Part shown: in pieces, positions 24,935-31,648 of the stretch
Position numbering within the stretch: position 1 is the stretch's first letter
Layout: every line of letters starts with the position of its first letter
Assembly: GCF_003293845.1 (NCBI RefSeq)
Contig: NZ_QLST01000001.1
Span: 1-64,000 of the forward strand
Reading direction: 5' to 3'
DNA length: 64,000 bases
From: Flavobacterium tibetense
GTDB taxonomy: Bacteria > Bacteroidota > Bacteroidia > Flavobacteriales > Flavobacteriaceae
The notes under the pieces: generated by a model
Seen by the model: the letters and a program-made list of their open reading frames with translations, nothing else
The model's database searches: none
Told to the model about the DNA's origin: nothing
Translations under genes and position numbers: made by a program

Positions 24935-25065
24935 ACCACATAGAAACATAGGTTTTATGATTGTAAGAGTTTACCATAGATTGCACTTTACATAGCAACT
25001 ATGTTATCTATCTTTAATAAAATACCTTAATTTTTTCCGTTTAAAAATCTATGTTTCTATGAGGT
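24935..25065. repeat. 131-bp element with 16-bp terminal inverted repeats (copy B)
   Basis: Left end identical to copy A (ACCACATAGAAACATA); the right end at 25050-25065 has one mismatch. The interior carries an ACATAG-CAA-CTATGT hairpin but is otherwise different from copy A. It lies in the divergent gap between the beta-barrel gene and the SPFH gene. Confidence 0.85.
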
Positions 25066-25178
25066 TAAACTAGTTTTTAAATTAAAAGAAGCGCCAAAAG
25101 TAAACTTAATAAAATGAATTTTGTAACTTTTCACTTAAAAAAGCGTATAATAATAGTAATCAATTTAAAATTATAACC

Positions 25179-26153
25179 ATGCCACCATTATTAATTATTA
25201 TTTTAGTCGTTGGACTCTTTATTTTACTGAGTTCGTTTTTTACAGTTAAACAACAAACATCAGCTATTGTTGAGCGTTTTGGAAAGTATGCAAGTACTAG
25301 AACTTCAGGGTTACAATTAAAAATTCCTGTAATTGATAGAATTGCTGGAAGAGTTAATTTGAAAATTCAGCAATTAGATGTAATCATTGAAACCAAAACC
25401 AAAGACAATGTGTTTGTAAAGTTGAAAGTTTCGGTACAATTTAAAGTATTACAAGATAAAGTGTATGAAGCATTTTATAAATTAGAATATCCGCACGATC
25501 AAATTACTTCTTATGTATTTGACGTAGTACGTGCTGAAGTTCCAAAATTAAAGTTGGATGACGTTTTTGAAAGAAAAGATGATATTGCCGTTGCCGTTAA
25601 ACGCGAATTAAACGTTGCAATGTCCTCTTACGGTTATGATATCATTAATACATTAATTACGGATATTGATCCAGATATTCAAGTAAAAAATGCAATGAAC
25701 CGTATTAATGCAGCAGATCGTGAAAAAACAGCTGCGGAGTACGAAGCAGAAGCAGGAAGAATTAGAATTGTTGCCAAAGCAAAAGCAGAAGCAGAAAGTA
25801 AAAGATTACAAGGTCAAGGTATTGCAGACCAAAGAAGAGAAATTGCTCGTGGTTTAGTAGAATCTGTTGATGTATTGAATAAAGTGGGGATTAACTCGCA
25901 AGAAGCTTCGGCTTTAATTGTGGTGACGCAACATTATGATACGTTACAAGCGATTGGTGCTGATGCTAACTCTAACTTAATCTTATTACCAAATTCGCCT
26001 CAAGCAGGAAGTGAAATGTTGAATAATATGGTAGCTAGTTTTACTGCAAGTAACCAAGTGGGTGAAGCAATGAAAAAAGCGAATAGTACAAAAAGAGTAA
26101 AAGGAAGTAGTACAAAAGATGCTTTTGGAGGTACAAAAGAAAGTGAAGAATAA
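25179..26153 (+). CDS. SPFH/Band 7 (stomatin-like) membrane protein
   Basis: 324 residues. One N-terminal transmembrane helix (about 3-23), then the SPFH domain (VKQQTSAIVERFGKYA, GLQLKIPVIDRI, KDNVFVKLKVSVQFKV, YVFDVVRAEVPKLKLDDVFE). A helical segment follows (NRINAADREKTAAEYEAEAGRI), typical of QmcA/HflC/stomatin proteins. The C-terminus is Ser/Lys-rich. Probably a membrane-microdomain scaffold. Followed by a terminator and two small membrane-protein genes. Confidence 0.92.
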   Translation: MPPLLIIILVVGLFILLSSFFTVKQQTSAIVERFGKYASTRTSGLQLKIPVIDRIAGRVNLKIQQLDVIIETKTKDNVFVKLKVSVQFKVLQDKVYEAFYKLEYPHDQITSYVFDVVRAEVPKLKLDDVFERKDDIAVAVKRELNVAMSSYGYDIINTLITDIDPDIQVKNAMNRINAADREKTAAEYEAEAGRIRIVAKAKAEAESKRLQGQGIADQRREIARGLVESVDVLNKVGINSQEASALIVVTQHYDTLQAIGADANSNLILLPNSPQAGSEMLNNMVASFTASNQVGEAMKKANSTKRVKGSSTKDAFGGTKESEE

Positions 26154-26183
26154 ATTTCGATTTTAAATTTACAAGATTAGAAG

Positions 26184-26215
26184 AAACCATCAATAGCAAT
26201 ATTGGTGGTTTTTTT
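26184..26215 (+). terminator. Rho-independent terminator after the SPFH gene
   Basis: A 12-bp stem with one G-U pair, GCAA loop (26196-26199) and a 3' run of T (to 26215), 31 nt after the stop codon. Confidence 0.9.
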
Positions 26216-26323
26216 ATTGGTTTTAATTGAAACAAATGAATTATATAATAAATGAATTAAAATGTATAATGTTTATAATCAGAATTAAATGAACTTTGTT
26301 TTACTAATTTAATATAAACTATT

Positions 26324-26509
26324 ATGCCGTTAATCAATATTTTAATCACATTAATAATTGTAGGTTTTCTTCTTTGGCTTGTAAATAATTTTATACCAAT
26401 GGATGGCAAAATTAAAAAAATAGTCAACATCATTGTATTGGTTGTGGTTGTTATTTGGTTACTAAAAGCTTTTGGTATTTTAAGTCAACTTACTAGTTAC
26501 AAGGTTTAA
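26324..26509 (+). CDS. Small two-helix membrane protein (Thivi_2564-like)
   Basis: 61 residues: INILITLIIVGFLLWLVNNF, a short basic loop with PMDGKIKKI, then IIVLVVVVIWLLKAFGI. This pattern is that of the small Thivi_2564 family. No enzymatic role known. It is 51 nt before another small membrane-protein gene, possibly one transcript. Confidence 0.75.
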   Translation: MPLINILITLIIVGFLLWLVNNFIPMDGKIKKIVNIIVLVVVVIWLLKAFGILSQLTSYKV

Positions 26510-26559
26510 AAGATTAACAAATTTACACCGTTTCAGAATCAACATTAAATAATCATCAA

Positions 26560-26754
26560 ATGAATTTAAAAAGAATTTTTGGCGCAATACTTACTATCCT
26601 TGGAATAGTTGGACTTATATATGCAGCTGTGCTATTTGTAAACAATGGCGAATCGAATCAAAATATTAAAATGCTAGCTACTTATGGAATTTTAGGTCTT
26701 GTATTTTTTGTTTCGGGAATCAATTTAGTTCGCACAACTAAAGACGAAGCATAA
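26560..26754 (+). CDS. Small two-helix membrane protein
   Basis: 64 residues. Helix one is IFGAILTILGIVGLIYAAVLFV, then NNGESNQNIK, then YGILGLVFFVSGINLV, and a charged tail RTTKDEA. I recall similar short proteins in Flavobacteria but cannot name a function. Same direction and close to the previous gene. Confidence 0.7.
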   Translation: MNLKRIFGAILTILGIVGLIYAAVLFVNNGESNQNIKMLATYGILGLVFFVSGINLVRTTKDEA

Positions 26755-26892
26755 AATAAAACATTGGTGTGTTTTTAATCGTATCTAAATCTATTCTACT
26801 AAAAATAGTTGAAAAAAAATTTATCGAATTTGAAATTATAAAGAAAATAAAACCTAAAAAAGGCTAAAATCAAAATAAAGCGATTTCAGACA

Positions 26893-26916
26893 TTTTTACG
26901 TACTTATATGTAAAAA
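26893..26916. promoter_or_regulatory. Operator-like palindrome without an obvious target gene
   Basis: TTTTTACGTA, CTTA spacer, TATGTAAAAA: 9 of 10 positions symmetric. CCTTGGCGG follows. The next rightward gene is over 2 kb away, so this may be the remains of a lost gene's control region, or an unseen small RNA promoter. Confidence 0.3.
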
Positions 26917-27068
26917 CACCTTGGCGGAAATTATTATTTTCTTAAAATTAAAATATAAAAGCAGTTTTTTAAAGTTTATAGTTATCAAAAATCAAATTAT
27001 AATAGTTTTTAACAATTATTATAAAAACCAATTAAAACTAAATTTATAATTACAAATTCTGATAAATA

Positions 27069-27102
27069 AAAAACCTGCAAGATTTTTTTCTTGCAGGTTT
27101 TT
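27069..27102. terminator. Strong terminator hairpin between small membrane genes and glnS
   Basis: A perfect 14-bp stem (27069-27082 with 27089-27102) with a T-only loop and flanking A/T runs, so it can work in both directions. The arm ACCTGCAAG resembles the hairpin at 32334-32360. Confidence 0.85.
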
Positions 27103-27195
27103 AAATATAAATTTGGATGCTGACCCGAGCTTGCGAATTGACGAAGTAAATAAATTCAGCAAGACAAAAAATTTTAAGCTGAAAATTGCGACTGT

Positions 27196-28878
27196 CTACT
27201 GAGTACTGATTTTCGCCCAAGTATCTCTTAATCCCACTGTTTTATTGAAAACTAATTTTTCAGCTGTTGAATCTCTATCCACACAGAAATAACCTAAACG
27301 TTGGAATTGAAAATGATCTAATTCTTTGGCAGTAACTAAACTTGGTTCTACAAAACCAGTAATTACTTTTAACGAATTTGGATTGATAAATTCTTTAAAA
27401 TCAACTTCTTTGTCTTTATCTGGACTTTCATTGGTAAATAATCTATCGTAAATTCTAACTTCTGCTTCTTTGGCATGAGCTGTTGAAACCCAATGAATCG
27501 TTCCTTTTACTTTTCTTTGACTAGCCTCTGTTCCGCTACCCGATTTAGAATCTACATCATAAGTAACGTGAATTTCGGTAATTTTTCCAGTTTCATCTTT
27601 TACAACTGATTCTCCTTTAATGATGTACGCATTTTTCAAACGCACTTCAGTTCCTAAAGTCAATCGGAAAAATTTCTTATGTGCTTCTTCTTGAAAATCT
27701 TCTCTTTCAATATATAATTCTTTAGAAAATGGCACTTTTCTGAAAGTCATCACTTCTTCTTCTGGATTATTTTCAGCTTCTAACCATTCTTCTTGACCTT
27801 CTGGATAATTGGTAATTACCAATTTCACTGGATCTAAAACCGCCATTACTCGAGGTGCAATTTTATTCAAATCTTCACGAACGCAGAATTCTAAAAGCGA
27901 AACATCAATTAAATTATCACGCTTTGCAATTCCAATGGTATTAGCGAAATTTCGAATGGAAGCTGGTGTATAACCGCGTCTTCTCATTCCAGAAATGGTT
28001 GACATTCTTGGATCATCCCAACCTGTAACGTGTTTTTCTTCAACTAATTGCAATAATTTTCGTTTAGAAACTACAGTATGCGATAAATTTCTACGTGCAA
28101 ATTCTCTTTGTTTTGGACGTACTTTATTTTCATCATATATTTGGTTCAAAAACCAATCGTACAATTCGCGATGCGGCAAAAACTCTAACGTACAAAACGA
28201 ATGCGAAATTTGCTCTAAATAATCACTTTCTCCATGAGCCCAGTCGTACATTGGATAAATACACCAATCGTTTCCTGTTCTGTGGTGATGCGCATGCATA
28301 ATGCGATAAATAATAGGATCACGCATTAACATATTGTTCGCGCCCATTGAAATTTTGGCACGTAAAACGTAACTTCCATTAGGAAACTCGCCGTTTTTCA
28401 TTCTTTCGAATAAGTCTAAATTTTCTTCAATAGAACGATCTCTATTGGGACTATTAGTTCCAGGTTGGGTTGGCGTTCCTTTTTGCTTTGCCATTTCTTC
28501 CGACGACTGATTATCGACGTAAGCTTTACCATTTTTGATTAATTCCACTGCCCAATCATACAATTGTTGGAAATAATCCGAAGCATAACATTCTTTATCC
28601 CATTTGAAACCTAACCATTCTACATCGCGCTTGATAGCATCAACATATTCTTGTTCTTCTTTAGATGGATTGGTATCGTCGAAACGTAGGTTAACTGGCG
28701 CATTGTAATCAATTCCCAAACCAAAATTTAAACAAATAGCACTGGCATGACCCACATGCAAATAACCATTAGGTTCTGGTGGAAAACGGAAACGTAATTT
28801 ATCTGATGACAAACCATTTTTTAAATCTTCTTCAATGATTTGTTCTATAAAATTCAATGATTTTTCTTCTGTTGACAT
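27196..28878 (-). CDS. glnS: Glutamine--tRNA ligase
   Basis: 560 residues. The HIGH-type motif is FRFPPEPNGYLHVGHASAI (about 29-47) and the KMSKS-type motif is HTVVSKRKLLQLV (about 268). MYDWAHGESDYLEQISHS and GYTPASIRNF are GlnRS-type blocks, and an anticodon-binding beta-barrel region forms the C-terminus. It charges tRNA-Gln directly, so the indirect Gln pathway need not supply it. The final codons and TAG stop (STQ-stop) lie inside a stop-codon repeat copy. Confidence 0.97.
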   Translation of the reverse strand: MSTEEKSLNFIEQIIEEDLKNGLSSDKLRFRFPPEPNGYLHVGHASAICLNFGLGIDYNAPVNLRFDDTNPSKEEQEYVDAIKRDVEWLGFKWDKECYASDYFQQLYDWAVELIKNGKAYVDNQSSEEMAKQKGTPTQPGTNSPNRDRSIEENLDLFERMKNGEFPNGSYVLRAKISMGANNMLMRDPIIYRIMHAHHHRTGNDWCIYPMYDWAHGESDYLEQISHSFCTLEFLPHRELYDWFLNQIYDENKVRPKQREFARRNLSHTVVSKRKLLQLVEEKHVTGWDDPRMSTISGMRRRGYTPASIRNFANTIGIAKRDNLIDVSLLEFCVREDLNKIAPRVMAVLDPVKLVITNYPEGQEEWLEAENNPEEEVMTFRKVPFSKELYIEREDFQEEAHKKFFRLTLGTEVRLKNAYIIKGESVVKDETGKITEIHVTYDVDSKSGSGTEASQRKVKGTIHWVSTAHAKEAEVRIYDRLFTNESPDKDKEVDFKEFINPNSLKVITGFVEPSLVTAKELDHFQFQRLGYFCVDRDSTAEKLVFNKTVGLRDTWAKISTQ

Positions 28879-28898
28879 TGTTTTCTCTATCTTTTGTG

Positions 28899-28906
28899 CA
28901 AAGATA
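28899..28906 (-). promoter_or_regulatory. -7 promoter element (TATCTTTG) for glnS
   Basis: On the minus strand, 20 nt before the glnS ATG, matching TAnnTTTG. No -33 TTG found. Confidence 0.5.
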
Positions 28907-28913
28907 GAAAATG

Positions 28914-28987
28914 TTTAAAGTTTAAAGTTTAAAGTTCATTAAAAAATGAGATAAAAAGGTAGTAACTTTGAACTTGAAACTTTGAAC
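28914..28987. repeat. Heptamer inverted repeat in the glnS-folB divergent promoter region
   Basis: Three TTTAAAG units (28914-28934) are followed, after a spacer, by TTTGAAC, TTGAAAC, TTTGAAC (28967-28987). The two arrays are roughly inverted and could pair. The folB -7 element overlaps the right array. Confidence 0.65.
28963..28970 (+). promoter_or_regulatory. -7 promoter element (TAACTTTG) for folB
   Basis: Fits TAnnTTTG, 26 nt before the folB ATG. Confidence 0.45.
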
Positions 28988-28996
28988 TAAAAATTT

Positions 28997-29356
28997 ATGG
29001 GAACTATTAAATTACAAAATATAAGAACCTTCTCCTATCACGGATGTTTGGTTGAAGAAGGAAAAATTGGTTCAGATTATCGTGTAGACTTAGAAATTAA
29101 AACTGATTTACGTAAATCTTCACAAACCGATGATTTAGCTGATACGGTAGATTATGTGTTGTTAAATAAAATTGTGGTAGAAGAAATGGCGATTCGTTCC
29201 AAATTATTAGAACACGTTGCCCAACGCATCATAGTGAGAACATTTGCTGAAATTCCATCGATTTCACGCATAAAATTAGCGGTTTCTAAGTTAAATCCGC
29301 CTATTGGTGGTGATGTAGAAGCGGTTACGATTGAAATGGAAGAATTTAGAAATTAG
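28997..29356 (+). CDS. folB: Dihydroneopterin aldolase
   Basis: 119 residues, family length. Motifs are IRTFSYHGCLVEEGKIGSDYRVDLEI near the N-terminus (the active-site Tyr/Glu region) and the C-terminal KLNPPIGGDVEAVTIEM, with DTVDYVLLNKIVVEEM and LLEHVAQRI between. It makes 6-hydroxymethyl-dihydropterin in folate synthesis. The TAG stop is part of the 32-bp repeat at 29353-29384. Confidence 0.93.
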   Translation: MGTIKLQNIRTFSYHGCLVEEGKIGSDYRVDLEIKTDLRKSSQTDDLADTVDYVLLNKIVVEEMAIRSKLLEHVAQRIIVRTFAEIPSISRIKLAVSKLNPPIGGDVEAVTIEMEEFRN

Positions 29357-29384
29357 TTGGCAGTGTTCAGTAATTAGTTGGCAG
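29353..29384 (+). repeat. 32-bp repeat at the folB stop, inverted copy at 31617-31648
   Basis: Contains TTAGTTGGCAG twice around a GTTCAGT core. The reverse complement of 31617-31648 matches it at 27 of 32 positions. It includes the folB TAG stop. Confidence 0.7.
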
Positions 29385-29450
29385 TTAAAAAATTACGTTT
29401 ATAATTGATTTTTTTGTTCATGATTGAAATAAAAAATACAGCAAAATGGT

Positions 29451-29489
29451 AAACTTTTAAACTTTAAACTTTTAAACTTTAAACTTTTT
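29451..29489. repeat. Alternating 8/7-bp tandem units upstream of tRNA-Cys
   Basis: AAACTTTT, AAACTTT, AAACTTTT, AAACTTT, AAACTTTTT in succession. It is the inverse of the TTTAAAG array at 28914-28934. It ends 4 bp before the tRNA -7 element. Confidence 0.7.
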
Positions 29490-29492
29490 CTA

Positions 29493-29500
29493 TACATTTG
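29493..29500 (+). promoter_or_regulatory. -7 promoter element (TACATTTG) for tRNA-Cys
   Basis: TAnnTTTG match, 17 nt before the mature tRNA 5' end. The -33 region is the AAACTTT array, with no TTG. Confidence 0.5.
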
Positions 29501-29517
29501 CAGTCCGTTCAACAAAT

Positions 29518-29588
29518 GGCGTCGTGGCCGAGCGGCTAGGCAGCGGTCTGCAAAACCGTCTACCCCGGTTCGAATCCGGGCGATGCCT
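29518..29588 (+). tRNA. tRNA-Cys (anticodon GCA)
   Basis: A 71-nt cloverleaf. The acceptor stem is 29518-29524 with 29581-29587 (one G-U pair). The anticodon stem GCGGT/ACCGT encloses the loop CTGCAAA, anticodon at 29550-29552. GGTTCGAATCC forms the T-arm. The discriminator is U, a cysteine identity base. CCA is not encoded. A terminator follows at 29593, and a copy of the 3' end recurs at 29667-29685. Confidence 0.97.
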
Positions 29589-29593
29589 CTAAA
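29575..29593 (+). repeat. tRNA-Cys 3' end, first copy of a 19-bp direct repeat
   Basis: TCCGGGCGATGCCTCTAAA, identical to 29667-29685 and 92 bp upstream of it. Exact direct repeats of a tRNA 3' end are the usual product of integrase-mediated insertion at a tRNA gene. Confidence 0.7.
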
Positions 29594-29626
29594 GAGTTAC
29601 TAGAAATAGTAGCTCTTTTTTTTTTT
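29593..29626 (+). terminator. Terminator of tRNA-Cys (GAAA tetraloop)
   Basis: A 10-bp stem with one G-U pair (29593-29602 with 29607-29616), GAAA loop, then a run of eleven T. Confidence 0.9.
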
Positions 29627-29666
29627 GGTCATTCTGTAAAGAATCTAAAAAATTAATTAAAGAAAT

Positions 29667-29685
29667 TCCGGGCGATGCCTCTAAA
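29667..29685 (+). repeat. Second copy of the tRNA-Cys 3' end (possible att scar)
   Basis: An exact 19-bp copy. The tRNA body upstream of it is missing. It is again followed by a GAAA-tetraloop terminator. Either a remnant of an excised or decayed integrated element, or a collapsed tandem tRNA gene. Confidence 0.65.
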
Positions 29686-29713
29686 ACCTTCTAAGAAATT
29701 AGGAGGTTTTTTT
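29683..29713 (+). terminator. Second GAAA-tetraloop terminator
   Basis: A 12-bp stem (29683-29694 with 29699-29710) with one G-U pair, GAAA loop and a T-run to 29713. Built like the terminator at 29593 but with a different stem. It can also end the leftward gene's antisense side. Confidence 0.85.
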
Positions 29714-29735
29714 ATGAATAATTTTTAGAAGATTG

Positions 29736-30371
29736 CTATTTCTTATCATCAAGAATCAATAGTTCAATTCCATTGACTTTAATACTTCTAATTACAGAAT
29801 CATTTTCAAGTTTAATATTGAAAATTTTAACTTTGGAATTGTTCTTTAATTTATTTAAAATCTCTTTTGGAAATATATTTCCATTTACAGTAATTGTTTT
29901 TTTATTAGAAAATTCTATATCAAAACTTATTACTCTAGGAAATTTGATTTCGAATTTTAAATTTGGAATATGAGCTGTAATTGTTGCGTTTGATAAATCA
30001 TTTTTAGAAATTTTTAAAATACAATTTATGCAACTTCTATCTTCAATTTTAACAAAGGGAGCATGTAAATTTTCTATTTTAAACTCATGTTCTTCAATGA
30101 TTATTGAGTCATCGAAGTTAGTAATCTCAACAAAAACCTTTGCAATTAAACCAATTCCAGGTGCTAAAGTATATTTTCCGTCTTGGTTTTTATTAACTCC
30201 ATTTCCATAAATTTTATAAGATTTTGCATCGTTTACAGCAATTGAAATTGGATTTGTAATTCCTCTGTAAACCACATTCATTTTATCTAAAGCAATAACG
30301 CTTTTAGATGCTGGAATTGTGTCTTGAGCAAAAATTGATAGTGAAAATAAAAGGAATAAAATGTGTTTCAT
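29736..30371 (-). CDS. Exported protein with GldM C-terminal-like domain
   Basis: 211 residues with a signal peptide (ILFLLFSLSIFAQ). The segment VIALDKMNVVYRGITNPISIAV closely resembles the start of the C-terminal domains of the gliding/type IX secretion protein GldM; the rest of GldM is absent. CINC is a near-central cysteine pair. It is not the gliding machinery gene itself; the role is unknown, perhaps interaction with T9SS or surface proteins. It lies 12 nt downstream of the barstar gene in the same direction. Confidence 0.65.
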   Translation of the reverse strand: MKHILFLLFSLSIFAQDTIPASKSVIALDKMNVVYRGITNPISIAVNDAKSYKIYGNGVNKNQDGKYTLAPGIGLIAKVFVEITNFDDSIIIEEHEFKIENLHAPFVKIEDRSCINCILKISKNDLSNATITAHIPNLKFEIKFPRVISFDIEFSNKKTITVNGNIFPKEILNKLKNNSKVKIFNIKLENDSVIRSIKVNGIELLILDDKK

Positions 30372-30382
30372 GATTAACTAAT

Positions 30383-30868
30383 TTATCTATCCGAATTAAA
30401 CCATTCAGAAGAATTCCAATGAGGACTAATTCCGCCAAGTTCAGGGAAATCTATTTCTGAATCTTTGGAATGTAATAAAACAATTAATTTTTTTCCATAT
30501 AGAAGCCAATTTCTAGATTGTTTTGAAATGATGTCAAGAATTGCTTCTGAATTTTGTCTATCTTCTTTGTAAAAATCATCAAAATGTCTAAAAACTAAAA
30601 TTAATCCTTTAAAATTGGTATCAATCATATCTAATAAACAATCATTGAAAGCGTCTAAATTTTCACCATAATAATCAGGAAAATGTAATGACTCTTTTAA
30701 TTTCTTATGAAAATTATGTTTTGTCCAATTACTTAAATTCATATCTATGATTTCGAACTTATTATTTTGAAACCAAATCAAATCTTCATTTAAAACATTG
30801 GTTTTAAAATACTTACAAATAGGCCCATTTTTAAGAATTTCTATATCTTTTCCTTCAGAATTTTTCAT
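30383..30868 (-). CDS. Barstar family protein (orphan RNase inhibitor-like)
   Basis: 161 residues. The barstar core is LKESLHFPDYYGENLDAFNDCLLDM (about 56-80), where the Asp/Tyr/Asn positions of the barnase-binding helix are kept, and ILVFRHFDDFYKED follows. Barstars bind and block small secreted RNases and are also used as immunity proteins. No barnase-like gene is visible nearby. It sits 11 nt after the LysE-like gene, beside the tRNA-Cys scar. Confidence 0.8.
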   Translation of the reverse strand: MKNSEGKDIEILKNGPICKYFKTNVLNEDLIWFQNNKFEIIDMNLSNWTKHNFHKKLKESLHFPDYYGENLDAFNDCLLDMIDTNFKGLILVFRHFDDFYKEDRQNSEAILDIISKQSRNWLLYGKKLIVLLHSKDSEIDFPELGGISPHWNSSEWFNSDR

Positions 30869-30879
30869 GATGATTACGA

Positions 30880-31575
30880 TTATTCTTCAACCGAAGTATT
30901 TGGTAAAAACTTATTGGTAATCATTTCTTTTTCTTTTGGGAAGAAACCTTGGAGAATAAAAAACAATCCAAAAATTAAGATAATCATACTAATTACACGC
31001 TTAATTTTGTAAATGTTTTGCGGTATTAGTTTGTGTTTTAATTGCTTTGCTAACAAGATTTTAGCCACATCAAACAATAAATAAAAAACTAAAATTGCGG
31101 CGAAGAAAACAGCAATTCTTGAGGTATCCATTTCCATTTGTGGGCCGTAGGTAATGATAATCATCATCCAAAAACCTAGAACACCAATGTTGATGAAATT
31201 TAATAAAAATCCTCTGAAAAATAAAGCGAAATAGTTGTTTTTTGGAATATTATCATCGTCTTTAATGATTTCGGTTTGTTTTTGGAAATTTCGTTTTAAT
31301 AGAATAAATGAAATTAATCCGTAAGCCAACATAATAATTCCTCCAATAACAAAAAGTGTTGGACTATCCTTAAGTTGTTCTAATAGTTGATTGGTACTTA
31401 AGTAAGCGATAAGTATAAAAATAACATCGCTAAAAACAATTCCTAAGTCAAAAGTAAAAGCCGCTCTAAAACCTTTGGTAATACTGGTTTCTAATAAAAC
31501 AAAAAAACCAGGACCAATTGAAAAAGCTAACAAAAGTCCCCATGGAATTGCGGTAAGTATGTCTTGTAAGTACAA
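30880..31575 (-). CDS. LysE/RhtB family exporter
   Basis: 231 residues with six likely helices. The N-terminus LTAIPWGLLLAFSIGPGFFVLLETSITKGFRAAFTFDLGI is the family's conserved first helix and loop. It probably exports amino acids or small molecules at the inner membrane; the substrate is unknown. It heads the leftward barstar and GldM-like pair with gaps of 11-12 nt, so the three may be one operon. Confidence 0.85.
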   Translation of the reverse strand: MYLQDILTAIPWGLLLAFSIGPGFFVLLETSITKGFRAAFTFDLGIVFSDVIFILIAYLSTNQLLEQLKDSPTLFVIGGIIMLAYGLISFILLKRNFQKQTEIIKDDDNIPKNNYFALFFRGFLLNFINIGVLGFWMMIIITYGPQMEMDTSRIAVFFAAILVFYLLFDVAKILLAKQLKHKLIPQNIYKIKRVISMIILIFGLFFILQGFFPKEKEMITNKFLPNTSVEE

Positions 31576-31616
31576 AGTACGAAGTTAAAAGTTTAAAATA
31601 CGAAGTTATGAAAAAT

Positions 31617-31648
31617 CTGCCAACTAAAAACTGAGCACTACCAACTAT
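31617..31648 (-). repeat. Inverted copy of the 29353-29384 repeat, at the DUF2807 stop
   Basis: 27 of 32 positions match the reverse complement of 29353-29384. Read on the minus strand it directly follows the stop codon of the gene ending at 31648, again in sense orientation. Confidence 0.7.

Larger units (their letters stand above)
26755..27195. other. Gene-free stretch between the small membrane genes and glnS
   Basis: A+T-rich with no ORF supported. It holds a 10+4+10 palindrome at 26893-26916, a terminator hairpin at 27069-27102, and at its right end a copy of the stop-codon repeat (27175-27205) running into the glnS stop. Confidence 0.6.

Noticed and set aside
28914-29489. CRISPR array
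   Set aside because: The repeats are 7-8 bp without unique spacers; no cas genes in the window.
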